32,161 nt of DNA from Alphaproteobacteria bacterium UBA2784. GTDB lineage: Bacteria; Pseudomonadota; Alphaproteobacteria; Micropepsales; Micropepsaceae. Position numbers and translations under genes: made by a program. Below, one piece after another: positions 15,390 to 23,240 of this stretch (the first letter of the stretch is position 1; every line of letters starts with the position of its first letter). The stretch spans positions 1,968 to 34,128 of the forward strand of contig DEIC01000010.1 in NCBI GenBank assembly GCA_002352285.1, written 5' to 3'. Below the pieces are notes generated by a model. It had not been told where the DNA came from and made no database searches. It was given only the letters and a program-made list of their open reading frames with translations.

Positions 15390-16136
15390 ATGGACAACGC
15401 GCTTCTGCTCAGCCTCTCCAAGCAGATGGTGATGCGCCGGACCATGGACATCATCGCCAACAACCTTGCCAACATGAACACGACCGCGTTCAAGCGCGAG
15501 AGCGTGCTGTTTGAAAGCTTCACCGTGCCGGTGGAGTCGGTTGATGAGAGCGGCAATGCCACAACCGAGAACCTTACTTTCGTGCGCGACTATGGCGTTG
15601 TGCGTGACCTGATCGAAGGCCATTTGCAGACGACGTCATCGCCGCTCGACATCGCCATCAAGGGCGAAGGCTTTTTCGTGATCGGGACGGACGAGGGCGA
15701 GCGTTACACCCGCGACGGCCATTTCCGCCGCGACCCGGAAGGCCAGATCGTCACCAATGACGGCAACCCGCTTCTTGATGACAGCGGCAACCCCATCGTG
15801 CTCTCAACCGAAGAGACGTCCATCAAGATCGCCGAAGACGGCACGGTTTCAACGGAGCTGGGCGTGCGCGGCAAGGTCGCGATTGTCACTTTCGACAACA
15901 CCCAGGACATGCAGAAGACCGGCGCGGGCCTCTATTCGACCGGGCAGGCGCCCAAGCCCGCCGAAGGCTCCACCATCATGCAGGGCATGCTGGAAGCCTC
16001 GAATGTGCAGCCGATTGTCGAAATGACCCACATGATCGAAACCATGCGGGCCTATCAGGCTTCAACCGAACTTCTTTCCACCAACGAGGACATGGTCCGC
16101 CGGGCAATCCAGAAGCTCGGCGAGGTCAAGGTCTGA
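15390..16136 (+). CDS. flgF: Flagellar basal-body (proximal) rod protein FlgF
   Basis: The product has 248 residues. The N-terminal flagellar rod motif is TMDIIANNLANMNTTAFKRE (~18-37), and the central LDIAIKGEGFFVI followed by YTRDGHFRRDPEGQIVT is characteristic of FlgF/FlgG. The C-terminal helix QASTELLSTNEDMVRRAIQKLG closes the protein. It lacks a cleaved signal, as expected for a type III export substrate. AAGGAAGAAG precedes the ATG. First gene of the flgFGAH operon behind the perfect sigma-54 promoter; the flgG start is 32 bases after its stop. Confidence 0.95.
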   Translation: MDNALLLSLSKQMVMRRTMDIIANNLANMNTTAFKRESVLFESFTVPVESVDESGNATTENLTFVRDYGVVRDLIEGHLQTTSSPLDIAIKGEGFFVIGTDEGERYTRDGHFRRDPEGQIVTNDGNPLLDDSGNPIVLSTEETSIKIAEDGTVSTELGVRGKVAIVTFDNTQDMQKTGAGLYSTGQAPKPAEGSTIMQGMLEASNVQPIVEMTHMIETMRAYQASTELLSTNEDMVRRAIQKLGEVKV

Positions 16137-16168
16137 ACATTCACGCGCGCTGACGAAGGATTGATCCC

Positions 16169-16954
16169 ATGAGAGCGATGAGCATTGCGTCCACCGGCAT
16201 GCTGGCCCAGCAGCTGAACGTGGAAGTCATTTCCAACAACCTCGCGAACATGAACACGACCGGCTACAAGCGCCAGCGTGCCGAGTTCCAGGATCTGCTC
16301 TATCAGAACATCGAGCGCGTCGGCGCAGCGTCGTCAGATGCAGGCACGGTGGTGCCCTCGGGCATCCAGATCGGCGTCGGTGTGAAGACGGGTTCCGTCT
16401 ACCGCATCACCGATCAGGGCAATCTCCAGTCCACCGAGAATTCGTATGACCTGGCGGTGCAGGGTCGCGGCTATTTCCGCATCACCCTGCCGTCGGGCCA
16501 GGAAGCCTATACGCGCGCGGGCGCCTTCTCGCTTTCGCCGGAAGGCCAGCTGGTCACGGCGGATGGCTTTACGGTGGCGCCCGGCATCACCATTCCGCAG
16601 GAAGCAACCGACGTCATCATCAATCCGCAGGGCTCTGTGCAGGTGATGCTGCCCGGTCAGACCGGCCCGCAGACGGTGGGCCAGCTTGATCTTGCGATCT
16701 TCTTCAACGAGGGCGGCCTTGAGGCGATTGGCGACAATCTGTTCCTCGAGTCCGCAGCATCGGGTGCGCCCAATACGGGCACGCCCGGCTCGACCGGCTT
16801 TGGTACGATCATGCAGGGCTTCCTTGAAACATCGAACGTCAACGCCGTGCAGGAAATGACGAGCCTGATCACCGCCCAGCGCGCTTACGAGATGAACGCG
16901 AAGGTGATCTCGACCGCCGATGAAATGCTCGCCATGACCTCGAAGCTGAGGTAA
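16169..16954 (+). CDS. flgG: Flagellar distal rod protein FlgG
   Basis: The product has 261 residues, matching the usual FlgG length. The N-terminus carries ASTGMLAQQLNVEVISNNLA and NTTGYKRQRAEFQDLLYQ, the middle IQIGVGVKTGSVYRI and LQSTENSYDLAVQGRGYF, and the C-terminus TSLITAQRAYEMNAKVISTADEM-type helices. It forms the distal rod crossing the periplasm through the P and L rings. AAGGA lies upstream of the ATG. The flgA ATG begins 5 bases after its TAA. Confidence 0.97.
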   Translation: MRAMSIASTGMLAQQLNVEVISNNLANMNTTGYKRQRAEFQDLLYQNIERVGAASSDAGTVVPSGIQIGVGVKTGSVYRITDQGNLQSTENSYDLAVQGRGYFRITLPSGQEAYTRAGAFSLSPEGQLVTADGFTVAPGITIPQEATDVIINPQGSVQVMLPGQTGPQTVGQLDLAIFFNEGGLEAIGDNLFLESAASGAPNTGTPGSTGFGTIMQGFLETSNVNAVQEMTSLITAQRAYEMNAKVISTADEMLAMTSKLR

Positions 16955-16959
16955 GCGCC

Positions 16960-17676
16960 ATGAAGCTCCGCGCCTTTCTTTTCGTTGCGGCCTTTACGCT
17001 GACCATGTGCTTTGGCACGGGCGCATTTGCTGCAGCGCCCGCCGCTTCCCTCGGCTTCAAGGATGCGGTGACGGCAGCCCTGATCGGCGAGGGCGCGCCC
17101 GCGCGCCTTCAGGTCACCCTCGCGGGCGCCGTACGCGCCGCCGAAGACCCGGCGGTGCTCATTACCGAATATGATGCCGAGACGGGCCGCTTCCGCGCTG
17201 ACTTCACCGCGGAAGATGGCAGCCGCCGCACCGTTCATGGCAAGGCCGAGGCGCTCATTGCCGTTCCTGTTCTGGCGCGTGACCTTGCCATCGGTGATGT
17301 CATTCGCGCCGAAGACATTACCTTTCGTGACATGGCCGCAAGCCGCGTGCAGCGCAGCTTTGCAACCGATGCCGCGTCTCTGGAGGGCATGGCTGCCCGC
17401 CGCGCCATGCGCGCTGGCGACACCGTGCGCCTGGGCGACGTGCAGCGCCCCCTGATCGTCAAGAAGGGCGATCTGGTGACGATCATCTTTGAGACCGACG
17501 GCATCATGCTGACCGCGCGCGGCCGCGCGATGGCGAATGGCGCGATGGGTGATGTCATCCAGGTCGTCAATGTCCAGTCGCACCGCACAATCGACGCTTC
17601 TGTCACCGGCACTGGCCGCGTGGCGGTATCCGTGCTGTCGGCCAGCGACTTTACTGTCATTTCCTCGTCAAACTGA
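16960..17676 (+). CDS. flgA: P-ring assembly chaperone FlgA
   Basis: The product has 238 residues: a Sec signal peptide (~1-25, LFVAAFTLTMCFGTGAFAA), a variable N-terminal part, then the SAF/FlgA C-terminal domain (~100-238) with VPVLARDLAIGDVIRAEDI, RRAMRAGDTVR and IVKKGDLVTIIFETDGIMLT. It acts in the periplasm to assist P-ring (FlgI) polymerisation. GAGG of its ribosome site lies within the last codons of flgG, and flgH follows after 17 bases. Confidence 0.93.
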   Translation: MKLRAFLFVAAFTLTMCFGTGAFAAAPAASLGFKDAVTAALIGEGAPARLQVTLAGAVRAAEDPAVLITEYDAETGRFRADFTAEDGSRRTVHGKAEALIAVPVLARDLAIGDVIRAEDITFRDMAASRVQRSFATDAASLEGMAARRAMRAGDTVRLGDVQRPLIVKKGDLVTIIFETDGIMLTARGRAMANGAMGDVIQVVNVQSHRTIDASVTGTGRVAVSVLSASDFTVISSSN

Positions 17677-17693
17677 ACGCGCCGGAGATCACC

Positions 17694-18512
17694 ATGCGCC
17701 GCCTTACCTTGCGTGTCCTTTCGCTTGCCGGTGCCGTGCTGACGCTTTCTGCGTGCGGCGCCGCCACGCGCATTTCCGAGATTGGCGCCGTGCCGCCGCT
17801 CTCGCCCATCGGCAATACGCAAACGATGATGACGCCCGATGCGATGGGTGGCACCGCGTCGGTCGTACCGGCCTATCAGCCCGCGCCGCAGCCGGTGCCC
17901 CAGCCGGAAGTGCGCCGCGAGCCCGAGCCGCGCCCCATGACGGTTGCCCATCACCCCAATTCGCTGTGGGCGGCAGATGCGCGTGGCTTCTTCAAGGATC
18001 AGCGGGCATCGCAGGTCGGTGACATTCTGACGGTGAATATCCGCATCGAAGACAAGGCCGATATTGCCAACACGACCGAGCGCACGCGCAACAACACCGA
18101 AGACGCCGACATCACCAATCTGTTTGGCGCCGAGGCGGCGCTGGGTCAGCTGTTGCCGGAGGAATATGCGCCGGAAACGGCTGTGGGCCTGGGCAGCTCC
18201 TCATCGACCAGCGGTGCGGGCAGCGTGGCGCGCGCCGAAACGATCGAGTTGACCGTGGCTGCCGTTGTTGTCGGCGTCATGCCGAACGGCAATCTGGTGA
18301 TCGAAGGCCGTCAGGAAGTGCGCGTGAACTTTGAAGTGCGCGAGCTTTACATTGCCGGCATCGTGCGCCCCGAAGACATCTCGAACGACAATACGATCTC
18401 GAACGACCAGATCGCCGAAGCCCGCATCTCCTATGGCGGTCGCGGCCAGATCACCGAAGTGCAGCAGCCGCGCTATGGCCAGCAGCTCCTCGACATCATC
18501 CTGCCGTTCTGA
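17694..18512 (+). CDS. flgH: Flagellar L-ring lipoprotein FlgH
   Basis: The product has 272 residues. The lipoprotein signal ends in the lipobox LSAC with C21 as the acylated residue. A Pro-rich stretch (~65-85) precedes the L-ring domain (~90-272): SLWAADARGFFKDQRASQVGDI, EDKADIANTT, NLVIEGRQEVRVNFE and the end DIILPF. It forms the outer-membrane L ring. GGAG is 6 bases upstream of the ATG. Last gene of flgFGAH, followed by a strong hairpin terminator. Confidence 0.97.
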   Translation: MRRLTLRVLSLAGAVLTLSACGAATRISEIGAVPPLSPIGNTQTMMTPDAMGGTASVVPAYQPAPQPVPQPEVRREPEPRPMTVAHHPNSLWAADARGFFKDQRASQVGDILTVNIRIEDKADIANTTERTRNNTEDADITNLFGAEAALGQLLPEEYAPETAVGLGSSSSTSGAGSVARAETIELTVAAVVVGVMPNGNLVIEGRQEVRVNFEVRELYIAGIVRPEDISNDNTISNDQIAEARISYGGRGQITEVQQPRYGQQLLDIILPF

Positions 18513-18533
18513 TGCAGGTAATGCAGAAAACGG

Positions 18534-18561
18534 AAAGGCCGGGCGCGATGCCCGGCCTTTT
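18534..18561. terminator. Bidirectional intrinsic terminator between flgH and fliP
   Basis: A perfect 11-bp stem, AAAGGCCGGGC (18534-18544) with GCCCGGCCTTT (18550-18560) and a 5-base loop. The stem ends in A and T runs, so it can end transcripts in either direction at this convergent junction. Confidence 0.88.
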
Positions 18562-18586
18562 CGCATGCCCCCAAGCGCACGTCGCG

Positions 18587-19351
18587 CTATCCCCCGCCAA
18601 AGCTCTGCACCAGGCTCCCGGCAATCAGGTGCCAGCCATCAACCAGCACAAAGAAAATGAGCTTGAACGGCAGCGAAATCACGACAGGCGGCAGCATCAT
18701 CATGCCCATCGACATCAGGATCGAGGCAATCACCAGATCAATGATGAGGAAGGGCAGAAACACCATGAAGCCGATCTCGAAGGCGCGCCGCAATTCCGAA
18801 ATCATGAAGGCTGGAACGAGCACATGAAGGGGCGTGGCGTCCGCATTTTCCGGCATGCCATTGCCCGCCAGATTGATGAAAAGCTGAAGATCATCATTGC
18901 GCACATGCGCCAGCATGAAGCCGTGGACGGGTGCGGCGGCGCGCGAAAAACCCTCTTCAAGCGTGACGGTTTCTTCCATCACCGGCTTGATGCCTTCATT
19001 GTAGGACTTCTCAAGCACCGGCGCCATGATGAAGAAGGTGAGGAACAGCGCAAGGCTGATCAGCACCGAATTGGGCGGGCTCTGCTGCAGGCCGATGGCT
19101 GTGCGCAGCAGCGACAGCACGACCACGATGCGCACGAAGCTCGTCACCATCACAAGGATGGAGGGCGCAACCGACAGAATGGTAATGAGGGCGACAAGCT
19201 GGATCACCTGCGAGGTGATGCTGCCGCCCTCGACATCAAGGCCGAGGTTTGGCACATCAATCGTCATTTCCTGCGCAAGCGCCGCGCCCGGAAAAACGAG
19301 ATGCGCCAAGAACGCAAGACCCGCGCAAAGGAGAATGCGGCGCATCATCAT
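18587..19351 (-). CDS. fliP: Flagellar export gate protein FliP
   Basis: The product has 254 residues. A cleavable signal peptide (~1-27) precedes four hydrophobic segments: IQLVALITILSVAPSILVM with the family motif MVTSFVRIVVVLSLLR, then LISLALFLTFFIMAP, and the C-terminal LPFLIIDLVIASILMSMGMMML and VVISLPFKLIFFVLVDGW. FliP forms the core of the type III export gate with FliQ and FliR. Three consecutive ATG codons (19351, 19348, 19345) follow GAGG; the first overlaps the fliO stop as ATGA. Length and motifs are typical. Confidence 0.97.
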   Translation of the reverse strand: MMMRRILLCAGLAFLAHLVFPGAALAQEMTIDVPNLGLDVEGGSITSQVIQLVALITILSVAPSILVMVTSFVRIVVVLSLLRTAIGLQQSPPNSVLISLALFLTFFIMAPVLEKSYNEGIKPVMEETVTLEEGFSRAAAPVHGFMLAHVRNDDLQLFINLAGNGMPENADATPLHVLVPAFMISELRRAFEIGFMVFLPFLIIDLVIASILMSMGMMMLPPVVISLPFKLIFFVLVDGWHLIAGSLVQSFGGG

Positions 19352-19632
19352 TGCACCTCTGCCGTTGCAGCGGGCAGTCCGCTCTCAATCAGCGTCTCGC
19401 CATCCGGACCCAGAATGACGACATGCTCGCGGTCGTCGCGGCGGATGATGACAAGGCGGCGGCGCGCATCCAGCGCAATGCTCTCAACGATGGAGAGACG
19501 CTTTGTTGCTTTGCCGCGCGCCGCAAGGGCAGGCACAAGGCCCAGCCGCTTCACGCCGAAGGCCGCCAGCGCAATGAGCGCCAGCACACCTGCCAGCGCC
19601 GCAGCAAGCCGCATGAAGGCTTCAAGTTCCAT
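19348..19632 (-). CDS. fliO: Flagellar biosynthesis protein FliO
   Basis: The product has 94 residues: one transmembrane helix (~8-30, LAAALAGVLALIALAAFGV) followed by a small cytoplasmic domain with the FliO pattern (KRLSIVESIALDARRRLVIIRRDDREHVVILG). FliO assists assembly of the FliP ring. Translationally coupled to fliP by a 4-base overlap. It is transcribed divergently from flgB across a 200-base region rich in regulatory motifs. Confidence 0.85.
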   Translation of the reverse strand: MELEAFMRLAAALAGVLALIALAAFGVKRLGLVPALAARGKATKRLSIVESIALDARRRLVIIRRDDREHVVILGPDGETLIESGLPAATAEVQ

Positions 19633-19643
19633 CGAGAGAGCGT

Positions 19644-19658
19644 CCCGGCAAAATGTGG
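19644..19658. promoter_or_regulatory. CCCGGCAAAA motif just upstream of fliO
   Basis: CCCGGCAAAATGTGG carries the same CCCGGCAAAAT run as the site at 6620-6637. It lies only 12 bases upstream of the fliO start codon, a position from which a bound protein would block rather than activate. Candidate ftr half site. Confidence 0.3.
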
Positions 19659-19686
19659 TTTCAGCACAACGTGGCCGGGATCGTGC

Positions 19687-19704
19687 GGGCTTAACCTTAA
19701 GCCC
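19687..19704. promoter_or_regulatory. Palindrome of two close TTAA half sites upstream of fliO
   Basis: GGGCTTAACCTTAAGCCC is an 8-bp perfect inverted repeat with a 2-base spacer, located 55-72 bases upstream of the fliO start. It contains two TTAA half sites at a spacing (N2) that does not fit the standard CtrA box. It may bind a dimeric regulator of fliO-fliP; identity unknown. Confidence 0.4.
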
Positions 19705-19721
19705 CGGTAAAAATTGCCGGG
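19703..19721. promoter_or_regulatory. ftr-like palindrome between fliO and flgB
   Basis: CCCGGTAAAAATTGCCGGG is palindromic over 8 bp per arm with one mismatched pair and a 3-base centre. It is the clearest example of the motif repeated near flgF and flgI and lies 38 bases upstream of the CtrA box at 19760-19774. Candidate FlbD site; the binding protein is inferred. Confidence 0.5.
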
Positions 19722-19759
19722 TGGCAAGGGCCCGGTGCGGAAAAAAATGCCGGGCGCAA

Positions 19760-19774
19760 TTAAGCCCCTCTTAA
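19760..19774. promoter_or_regulatory. CtrA box (TTAA-N7-TTAA), exact, before flgB operon
   Basis: TTAAGCCCCTCTTAA matches the consensus exactly and lies 60 bases upstream of the flgB ATG, suiting a class II promoter for flgB-flgC-fliE-fliQ-fliR-flhB and possibly cckA. Confidence 0.8.
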
Positions 19775-19779
19775 GCACA

Positions 19780-19797
19780 TCCGGCAAAAACTCTTGG
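19780..19797. promoter_or_regulatory. ftr-like half site directly downstream of the flgB CtrA box
   Basis: TCCGGCAAAAACTCTTGG carries the CCGGCAAAA core five bases after the CtrA box, inside the expected core promoter. In Caulobacter FlbD both activates class III promoters and represses the class II fliF promoter; a site here would fit such repression. Confidence 0.4.
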
Positions 19798-19834
19798 GAG
19801 AAGAAGGCAGGAAAGCCCTGACCGGAGTATGACC

Positions 19835-20263
19835 ATGGACCTGACCAACACGCCAGTGCTGCAGATGCTCCGCACACGGATGGACTGGCTGACCGCACGC
19901 CAGGCTGTCCTTGCTGAAAATATTGCCAACGCGAACACGCCCGGCTTTCGCGCCCGCGATCTTTCCGAGCCTGACTTTGCCGCCCTCCTGCGCGGTGAAA
20001 CTGCATCTGGTGCCGCAGGCAAGGTCGAGATGGTGGCAACGGCGGATGGCCATTTCGGCCTGCCGCCTGCTGCTGCGGCTGCAGAGCAGCGCGGCTTTGC
20101 ACCCGTCGACCGGCCCGATTCCGAGTCATCGCCCAACGGCAATTCGGTTGTGCTGGAAGAGCAGATGATGCGCCTGTCCGAAACGCAGATGGACTATTCC
20201 ATCGTCACGGGCCTCTACAAGAAGACACTCAATCTCTTCCGCCTCGCGCTGGGCCGGACATGA
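19835..20263 (+). CDS. flgB: Flagellar basal-body rod protein FlgB
   Basis: The product has 142 residues. Rod-family motif RQAVLAENIANANTPGFRARDL at ~27-48, a variable middle, and the C-terminal helix VLEEQMMRLSETQMDYSI with the end LNLFRLALG. It forms part of the proximal rod. The ATG at 19835 is chosen because GGAG lies 7 bases upstream; an ATG two codons earlier would be only one base from it. First gene of the rightward export/rod operon; flgC follows after 21 bases. Confidence 0.94.
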   Translation: MDLTNTPVLQMLRTRMDWLTARQAVLAENIANANTPGFRARDLSEPDFAALLRGETASGAAGKVEMVATADGHFGLPPAAAAAEQRGFAPVDRPDSESSPNGNSVVLEEQMMRLSETQMDYSIVTGLYKKTLNLFRLALGRT

Positions 20264-20284
20264 TACGGCTGAAGGAGAACGATC

Positions 20285-20695
20285 ATGGACTTTCATGACT
20301 CAATGACGGTTGCCGCCTCCGGCATGCGCGCGCAGACAAGCCGCATGCGGATCATCGCGGAAAACCTTGCCAATGCGAATTCGACGGCCGCACGGGCAGG
20401 TGAAGACCCCTATCGCCGGCAGATTCCGACCTTTCAGGCCGAGCTGGATCAGGTAACGGGCGTGCGCATCGTGCGCATGGGCGGCACGATTGCCGACCGC
20501 GCCGAGTTTCGCAGCCAGTACAATCCCGGCCATCCCGCCGCTGATGAGCAGGGCTATGTCAAGCTGCCCAACGTCAACGCGCTCATCGAAATGATGGACA
20601 TGCGCGAAGCCCAGCGCTCCTACGAAGCCAATCTCAATGTGATTGATGCGGCGCGCTCGATGATGGCGCGCACCATCGATCTTCTGCGCCGCTAA
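20285..20695 (+). CDS. flgC: Flagellar basal-body rod protein FlgC
   Basis: The product has 136 residues, typical for FlgC. MTVAASGMRAQTSRMRIIAE and NLANANSTA form the N-terminal helix, followed by DPYRRQIPTF; VKLPNVNALIEMMDMREAQR and SYEANLNVIDAARSM form the C-terminal signature. Proximal rod subunit exported by the type III apparatus. AAGGAGAA lies 6 bases upstream of the ATG. fliE begins 13 bases after its stop. Confidence 0.97.
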   Translation: MDFHDSMTVAASGMRAQTSRMRIIAENLANANSTAARAGEDPYRRQIPTFQAELDQVTGVRIVRMGGTIADRAEFRSQYNPGHPAADEQGYVKLPNVNALIEMMDMREAQRSYEANLNVIDAARSMMARTIDLLRR

Positions 20696-20708
20696 GGGGG
20701 CATAAGCC

Positions 20709-21020
20709 ATGGCGATCAACCCGGCTACCGCCCTTCAGGCCTATATGAATGCCGCGCGCGTCGGCGCAGGCGCTGGCGGCGATGCCACCGGCGGCACGGG
20801 CGGCACCAGCTTCTCAAGCCTTGTTGCCGAAGCACTTGGCGATGGCGTTGCCCAGACCCGCGCAGGCGAACAGGCGATTGCCGATGCAGCGCAGGGCCGC
20901 GGCGAGCTGGTCGATGTCGTGACCGCGATTGCCGAAGCCGAGGCAACCCTTGAAACCATCGTGACCGTGCGCGACCGCGTGATCAGCGCCTATCAGGAAG
21001 TGATGAAGATGCCGATCTGA
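20709..21020 (+). CDS. fliE: Flagellar hook-basal body complex protein FliE
   Basis: The product has 103 residues. A glycine-rich segment (~17-34) precedes FSSLVAEALGDGVAQTRAGEQ, and the conserved FliE end DVVTAIAEAEATLETIVTVRD-RVISAYQEVMKMPI is present. FliE links the MS ring/export gate to the rod. GGGGG lies about 9 bases upstream of the ATG. fliQ follows after 55 bases. Confidence 0.94.
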   Translation: MAINPATALQAYMNAARVGAGAGGDATGGTGGTSFSSLVAEALGDGVAQTRAGEQAIADAAQGRGELVDVVTAIAEAEATLETIVTVRDRVISAYQEVMKMPI

Positions 21021-21075
21021 CGGCATGGATGATTGCCCGTTTTCCTCAACTGCAGAATGCAGGGATTTGACTGAC

Positions 21076-21339
21076 ATGACCGGCGCTGAAGTGCTCGACA
21101 TTGCATCCCAGTCGATCTGGGTGCTTCTCAAAATGGCAGGCCCCGTGATGCTGATCGCGCTCGTGGTCGGCACGGGCATCGGCATCCTCCAGGCGCTGAT
21201 GCAGATCCAGGAAGCAACCATCGTGTTTGTTCCGAAAATTCTGGCGATCTTTGGCGGGCTCATCGTGCTTCTGCCCTTCATGGGCGATGTCATGTCCGCC
21301 TACATGCAGGATGTTGTCGCCCGCATTGCCGCGCCCTGA
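21076..21339 (+). CDS. fliQ: Flagellar export gate protein FliQ
   Basis: The product has 87 residues, the normal size. It has two transmembrane helices (LLKMAGPVMLIALVVGTGIG, then ILAIFGGLIVLLPFMGDVM) separated by the conserved loop LQALMQIQEATIVFVPK. It forms the export gate with FliP and FliR. An in-frame ATG at 21025 would add 17 polar residues with no counterpart in the family, so the start MTGAEVLDIASQ is used although its ribosome site is weak. Confidence 0.94.
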   Translation: MTGAEVLDIASQSIWVLLKMAGPVMLIALVVGTGIGILQALMQIQEATIVFVPKILAIFGGLIVLLPFMGDVMSAYMQDVVARIAAP

Positions 21340-21363
21340 CGCACGAAATGGCGGGGCGGCCCC

Positions 21364-22131
21364 ATGACCATTGATCTCTCGCACATCCTGCCGGATCAGG
21401 TCTGGCCGTTTCTGCTGACCTTTGCGCGCGTCGGCGCGATGATGATGTTGTTGCCGGTCATTGGCGAAATGATGATCTCGCCGCGCTTTCGCCTGTCGAT
21501 TGCGCTGGCAACTTCTTTGTTGCTGACGCCGATGACGGCTGCGGTCATGCCGCCGATGCCGCCGACAATTTTTGCGCTCGCAGGTCTCCTCATCACGGAA
21601 ATCGTGGTCGGCATCGCATTGGGCGGCGCCATGCGCCTTGTCATGAGTGCGCTGCAGGTGGCAGGCAGCGTGATTGCCATGCAGACCGGCCTCGGCTTTG
21701 CCATGGCGGTGGACCCGACGCAGGGCGCACAATCCGCGCTCATCAGCACGTTTCTGACACTCCTTGCGATCACGCTGATCTTTGCCAGCGGCATGCATCA
21801 TCTGCTGATCGGGGCGGTGCACGGCTCCTATCTCTTGTTTGCGCCCGGCGTGCTGCCGGACTCTGCCGACCTTCTCGAACTTGTCGTGCGCATGGTCTCC
21901 GGCGCCTTCATGCTGGGCATCCAGATGTCGGCGCCATTCCTGGTGTTCGGCCTCGTGTTCTATCTCGGCACCGGCGTCATTTCGAAAATGATGCCGCAGG
22001 TGCAGATTTTCTTTCTCACCATGCCGGCCAATATCCTGATCGGCTTCACGCTTCTGATGGCGCTTCTGGCGCTGATGATGACGTGGTTCCTCGACCGCTT
22101 TGCCGCCGATATCGGCAGCCTGGCGGGATAG
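21364..22131 (+). CDS. fliR: Flagellar export gate protein FliR
   Basis: The product has 255 residues of strongly hydrophobic sequence with about six membrane segments. FliR signatures include FARVGAMMMLLPVIGEMMISPRFR at the N-terminus, ITEIVVGIALGGAMRLVMSAL and AGSVIAMQTGLGFAMAVDP in the middle, and MPQVQIFFLTMPANILIGF near the end. Component of the FliPQR gate. GGGGCGG precedes the ATG. flhB starts 9 bases after its stop. Confidence 0.96.
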   Translation: MTIDLSHILPDQVWPFLLTFARVGAMMMLLPVIGEMMISPRFRLSIALATSLLLTPMTAAVMPPMPPTIFALAGLLITEIVVGIALGGAMRLVMSALQVAGSVIAMQTGLGFAMAVDPTQGAQSALISTFLTLLAITLIFASGMHHLLIGAVHGSYLLFAPGVLPDSADLLELVVRMVSGAFMLGIQMSAPFLVFGLVFYLGTGVISKMMPQVQIFFLTMPANILIGFTLLMALLALMMTWFLDRFAADIGSLAG

Positions 22132-22140
22132 GGAGCGCCC

Positions 22141-23208
22141 ATGGCCGAAGAAAACGACAAGTCACAAAAAACAGAAGAGCCAACACAAAAGAGGTTGGCC
22201 GACGCCGCCGAGAAAGGCGAAGCGCCACAAAGTCAGGACGTCGTCACGTTTATGATGATGGCGTCCGCAACCCTGATCGTCGCCGTGATGGCCGCACCGG
22301 CCGCTTCCACCTTCATGCGTGACTTCCGCGCCTTTCTGGAGCGCCCGCACGCATTTTCAGCAAGTGGCGCGGGCATGATGGAGACCGTCAGCGCCATTGC
22401 CACGTCGCTTCTGACCCTGATGGCGCTGCCCTTGGGCGCGATGCTGGTCGCCGCCGTACTAGGCCACGTCATCCAGAATCCGCCGCGCCTTTCTGCCGAG
22501 CGCCTGAAATGGTCGCCCTCGCGTCTGTCGCCGATGGAGGGCGCCAAGCGCATCTTTGGCAGCCATGCGCTTGTCAATTTCTCAAAGGGCATCATCAAGA
22601 TGGTGGCGGTGGGAGCAGCTGGCGTCTTCACCATCTGGCCCGACCGCGCCCGTATTGCTGAAGCCGTCACGCTTTCGCCCGAACAGATTTTCCCTGCAAT
22701 CTCGGACCTTGCGCTTAACATGCTGGGCGCGATGCTGGCCGTGATGGCGGTCTTTGCCGCGCTGGACTGGTTCTTCCAGCGCTGGAGCTTCATGCAGCGC
22801 ATGCGCATGAGCAAGCAGGAGATCAAGGAAGAGTTGCGCCAGTCGGAAGGCGATCCGATGGTCAAGGCCAAGCTGCGCCAGATCCGCGCCGAAAAGTCGA
22901 AAAAGCGCATGATGGCGGAGGTGCCCAAGGCGACCGTCGTCATCATGAACCCGACCCACTTTGCGGTCGCCTTGCGCTACGAGCAGGGCGAGATGACGGC
23001 CCCGGTCTGCGTGGCCAAAGGCGTGGATGCGCTCGCCCTGCGCATCCGCGCGGTGGCCGAGGAGAATGGTGTGCCCGTGGTCGAGAACCCGCCGCTGGCC
23101 CGCGCCCTCTATTCTTCTGTGGATATCGACGACGTTATCCCGCCCGAGCAGTTCAAGGCAGTGGCGCAGGTCATCGGCTATGTTTACCGTCTGCGGCGCC
23201 GCAACTGA
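22141..23208 (+). CDS. flhB: Flagellar export switch protein FlhB
   Basis: The product has 355 residues. The N-terminus starts with EKTEEPTQKRLADAAEKGE-like sequence, followed by four transmembrane segments, a cytoplasmic linker (KQEIKEELRQSEGDPMVKAK) and the autocleavage motif NPTH at residues 270-273, which splits between N270 and P271 to switch export from rod/hook to filament substrates. The C-terminal domain keeps HFAVALRYEQGEMTAPVCVAKG and ENPPLARALY. GGGAG lies 7 bases before the ATG. Confidence 0.97.
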   Translation: MAEENDKSQKTEEPTQKRLADAAEKGEAPQSQDVVTFMMMASATLIVAVMAAPAASTFMRDFRAFLERPHAFSASGAGMMETVSAIATSLLTLMALPLGAMLVAAVLGHVIQNPPRLSAERLKWSPSRLSPMEGAKRIFGSHALVNFSKGIIKMVAVGAAGVFTIWPDRARIAEAVTLSPEQIFPAISDLALNMLGAMLAVMAVFAALDWFFQRWSFMQRMRMSKQEIKEELRQSEGDPMVKAKLRQIRAEKSKKRMMAEVPKATVVIMNPTHFAVALRYEQGEMTAPVCVAKGVDALALRIRAVAEENGVPVVENPPLARALYSSVDIDDVIPPEQFKAVAQVIGYVYRLRRRN

Positions 23209-23240
23209 CGCCTTCCAGTGATTCGCCGAGTGACCCTGAA

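Noticed and set aside
18512..19774. 420-residue rightward open frame
   Set aside because: Antisense to fliP and fliO, both unmistakable; the product is His/Arg/Gln-rich low-complexity sequence.
21025..21075. Upstream ATG giving a 104-residue FliQ
   Set aside because: The extra 17 polar residues have no equivalent in FliQ, which is normally 86-90 residues.
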